Assembly: GCA_934045075.1 (NCBI GenBank)
Contig: OW203726.1
Location: forward strand, 23,003,488-23,067,487
DNA length: 64,000 nt
DNA from: Yponomeuta sedellus
Taxonomy: Eukaryota > Arthropoda > Insecta > Lepidoptera > Yponomeutidae
Direction of reading: 5' to 3'
The notes below the pieces were generated by a model. The model searched no databases. It was not told the DNA's origin and worked only from the letters and a program-made list of their open reading frames with translations. Shown here in pieces: positions 63,177-64,000 of the stretch. The stretch's first letter is position 1. The number at the start of each line of letters is the position of its first letter. Both the position numbers and the translations under genes were made by a program.

Positions 63177-63620
63177 TTTAAAAACCTATTTAGAGGCTAA
63201 AAATTTCACCCATGCGGGTTCGAATCCCGGCATGGGTGAAATTTTTAGCCTCAAAATAGGTTTTAAAATTTGTCCTTAGCACGGGTTAGTGCATTAAAAA
63301 TAAAAATAGTATAATCATGTGGGTACAGTGATATCGTTCCGATGTAAAACCGAACTGCAAAAGTAGGTAGTCGGGGCTGTAAGTGATGCAATTTGCTTAA
63401 GCCAGATGTCGCTGCCTGTACGTAATACAGAGAATAGTGTAGAGGTTCGAAATTTCACTGATACCGGTGAGTCGCCCATTGGCTCAATTGGTAGAGCGCT
63501 GGCACGGATAGCCAGAGGTTGCGGGTTCGAATCCCGGCATTGGTGAAATTTTTAGCCTCTAAATAGGTTTTTAAATTTGTCCTTAGCACGGGTTAGTGCA
63601 TTAAAAATAAAAATAGTATA
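63177..63620. mobile_element. tRNA-SINE: inverted stub plus tandem dimer, 12-bp duplication
   Basis: Flanked by ACCCTGGATTAA at 63165-63176 and 63621-63632. Order: antisense body to CACCCATGC, sense T-arm GGGTTCGAATCCCG with body and tail, then a complete second sense unit beginning ATCATGTGGGTACAG and ending AAAAATAGTATA. The empty site is known from the sister Helitron. Confidence 0.92.
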
Positions 63621-63857
63621 ACCCTGGATTAACACAAAGACTATGTTTTACTGCGGGAAAATATCTTATTCCCATGGGAAAATCGATAAACAGCGGGTAA
63701 CACCGCGGGGCACAGCTAGTTAAGCACAAGCGGTTAATGCATAAGCCGAAATGTCTAATACAAAAAAATCGGCCGTAATCGTCGAGTCAAGATGCCATGA
63801 AAGGTGGCCTTTTTACAAAAAAATAAACAAAGTACAAACCTCCTTGGTAAGATACTT

Positions 63858-64000
63858 CGCATGGCACGTTAAGCCGTTGTTGCCGGCTGTCATATAATGG
63901 CAGTCGTTAAGCCATGTCAGAGGCCTTATGGGCGGCTTGATAACTTCTAACAGTAAGGCCCGCCACTATCTTACAATCCTCCACCAACCCGGACTTGGCC
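63858..64000 (+). repeat. CCCCAGCAGTGGGG-tail repeat, cut by window end
   Basis: GGCACGTTAAGCCGTTGTTG, GTTAAGCCATGTCAGAGGCC and CCACCAACCCGGACTTGGCC at the window edge; sense. Confidence 0.75.

Larger units (their letters stand above)
62847..63719 (+). mobile_element. Helitron-like element, interrupted by MITE and SINE
   Basis: 5' TCACAAAAATATTATAAAGG and GGCGAAAGTTTGGGAGTGTG, 3' GATAAACAGCGGGTAACACC, CGCGGGGCACAGCTAG then T. Same order as the 196-bp copy at 18817-19012. Removing the inserts at 62911-63115 and 63177-63620 restores colinearity. Confidence 0.8.

Overview
This is a repeat-dense, AT-rich eukaryotic window, most consistent with a moth or butterfly (Lepidoptera) chromosome. That assignment is an inference from the mix of families: an RTE-type LINE with a GATGAT tail, BEL/Pao and Ty3/Gypsy elements, tRNA-headed SINEs, short Helitrons with TC...CTAG ends, PIF/Harbinger-like MITEs, and many copies of a dispersed repeat ending in CCCCAGCAGTGGGGACATACAAG-like sequence. 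No database search was possible. There are no bacterial operons, rRNA genes, convincing tRNA genes or CRISPR arrays.

The only good evidence for a host gene lies in the first 5 kb on the + strand. A 108-nt exon (713-820) encodes the second half of a PDZ domain. A 3.6-kb intron filled with repeats follows, and then a last exon (4421-4486) encodes 21 residues and a stop in matching phase, with a probable 3'UTR behind it. Every other long coding frame belongs to a retroelement.

Retroelement layout: (i) 11396-14567 (-), a full-length RTE LINE with an 11-bp target duplication and one nonsense codon, nested with an older LINE fragment in a 4.9-kb TIR element (9841-14785); (ii) 20357-23583 (-), a young BEL/Pao element with 252-bp LTRs, GCTAT duplications and an internal deletion; (iii) 30125-33875 (+), a Ty3/Gypsy-type element with very short, identical 80-bp LTRs, CTATG duplications and a deletion spanning RNase H to the integrase N-terminus; (iv) about 53640-57290 (+), a LINE with an N-terminal C2H2 finger, a YLDD reverse transcriptase and a C-terminal CCHC plus PD-D restriction-like endonuclease, nearly intact; (v) two full-length copies (25490-26403 and 39573-40478, -) of a ~0.9-kb GC-rich, poly(A)-tailed non-autonomous retroposon.

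The remaining DNA is mostly SINEs, MITEs, foldback elements, Helitrons, tandem arrays and 3' LINE scraps, often nested with readable target-site duplications. The two most unusual signals are: (a) the GC-rich retroposon carries hairpins whose stems differ between the two copies by compensatory changes and pair better as minus-strand RNA; (b) a tRNA-headed SINE family whose insertions here are almost all inverted (antisense segment joined to sense segment) inside single 12-13 bp target duplications, including one long palindrome and one SINE-LINE chimera. The genes do not form a pathway; the window is a record of competing and nested mobile elements around the end of one host gene.
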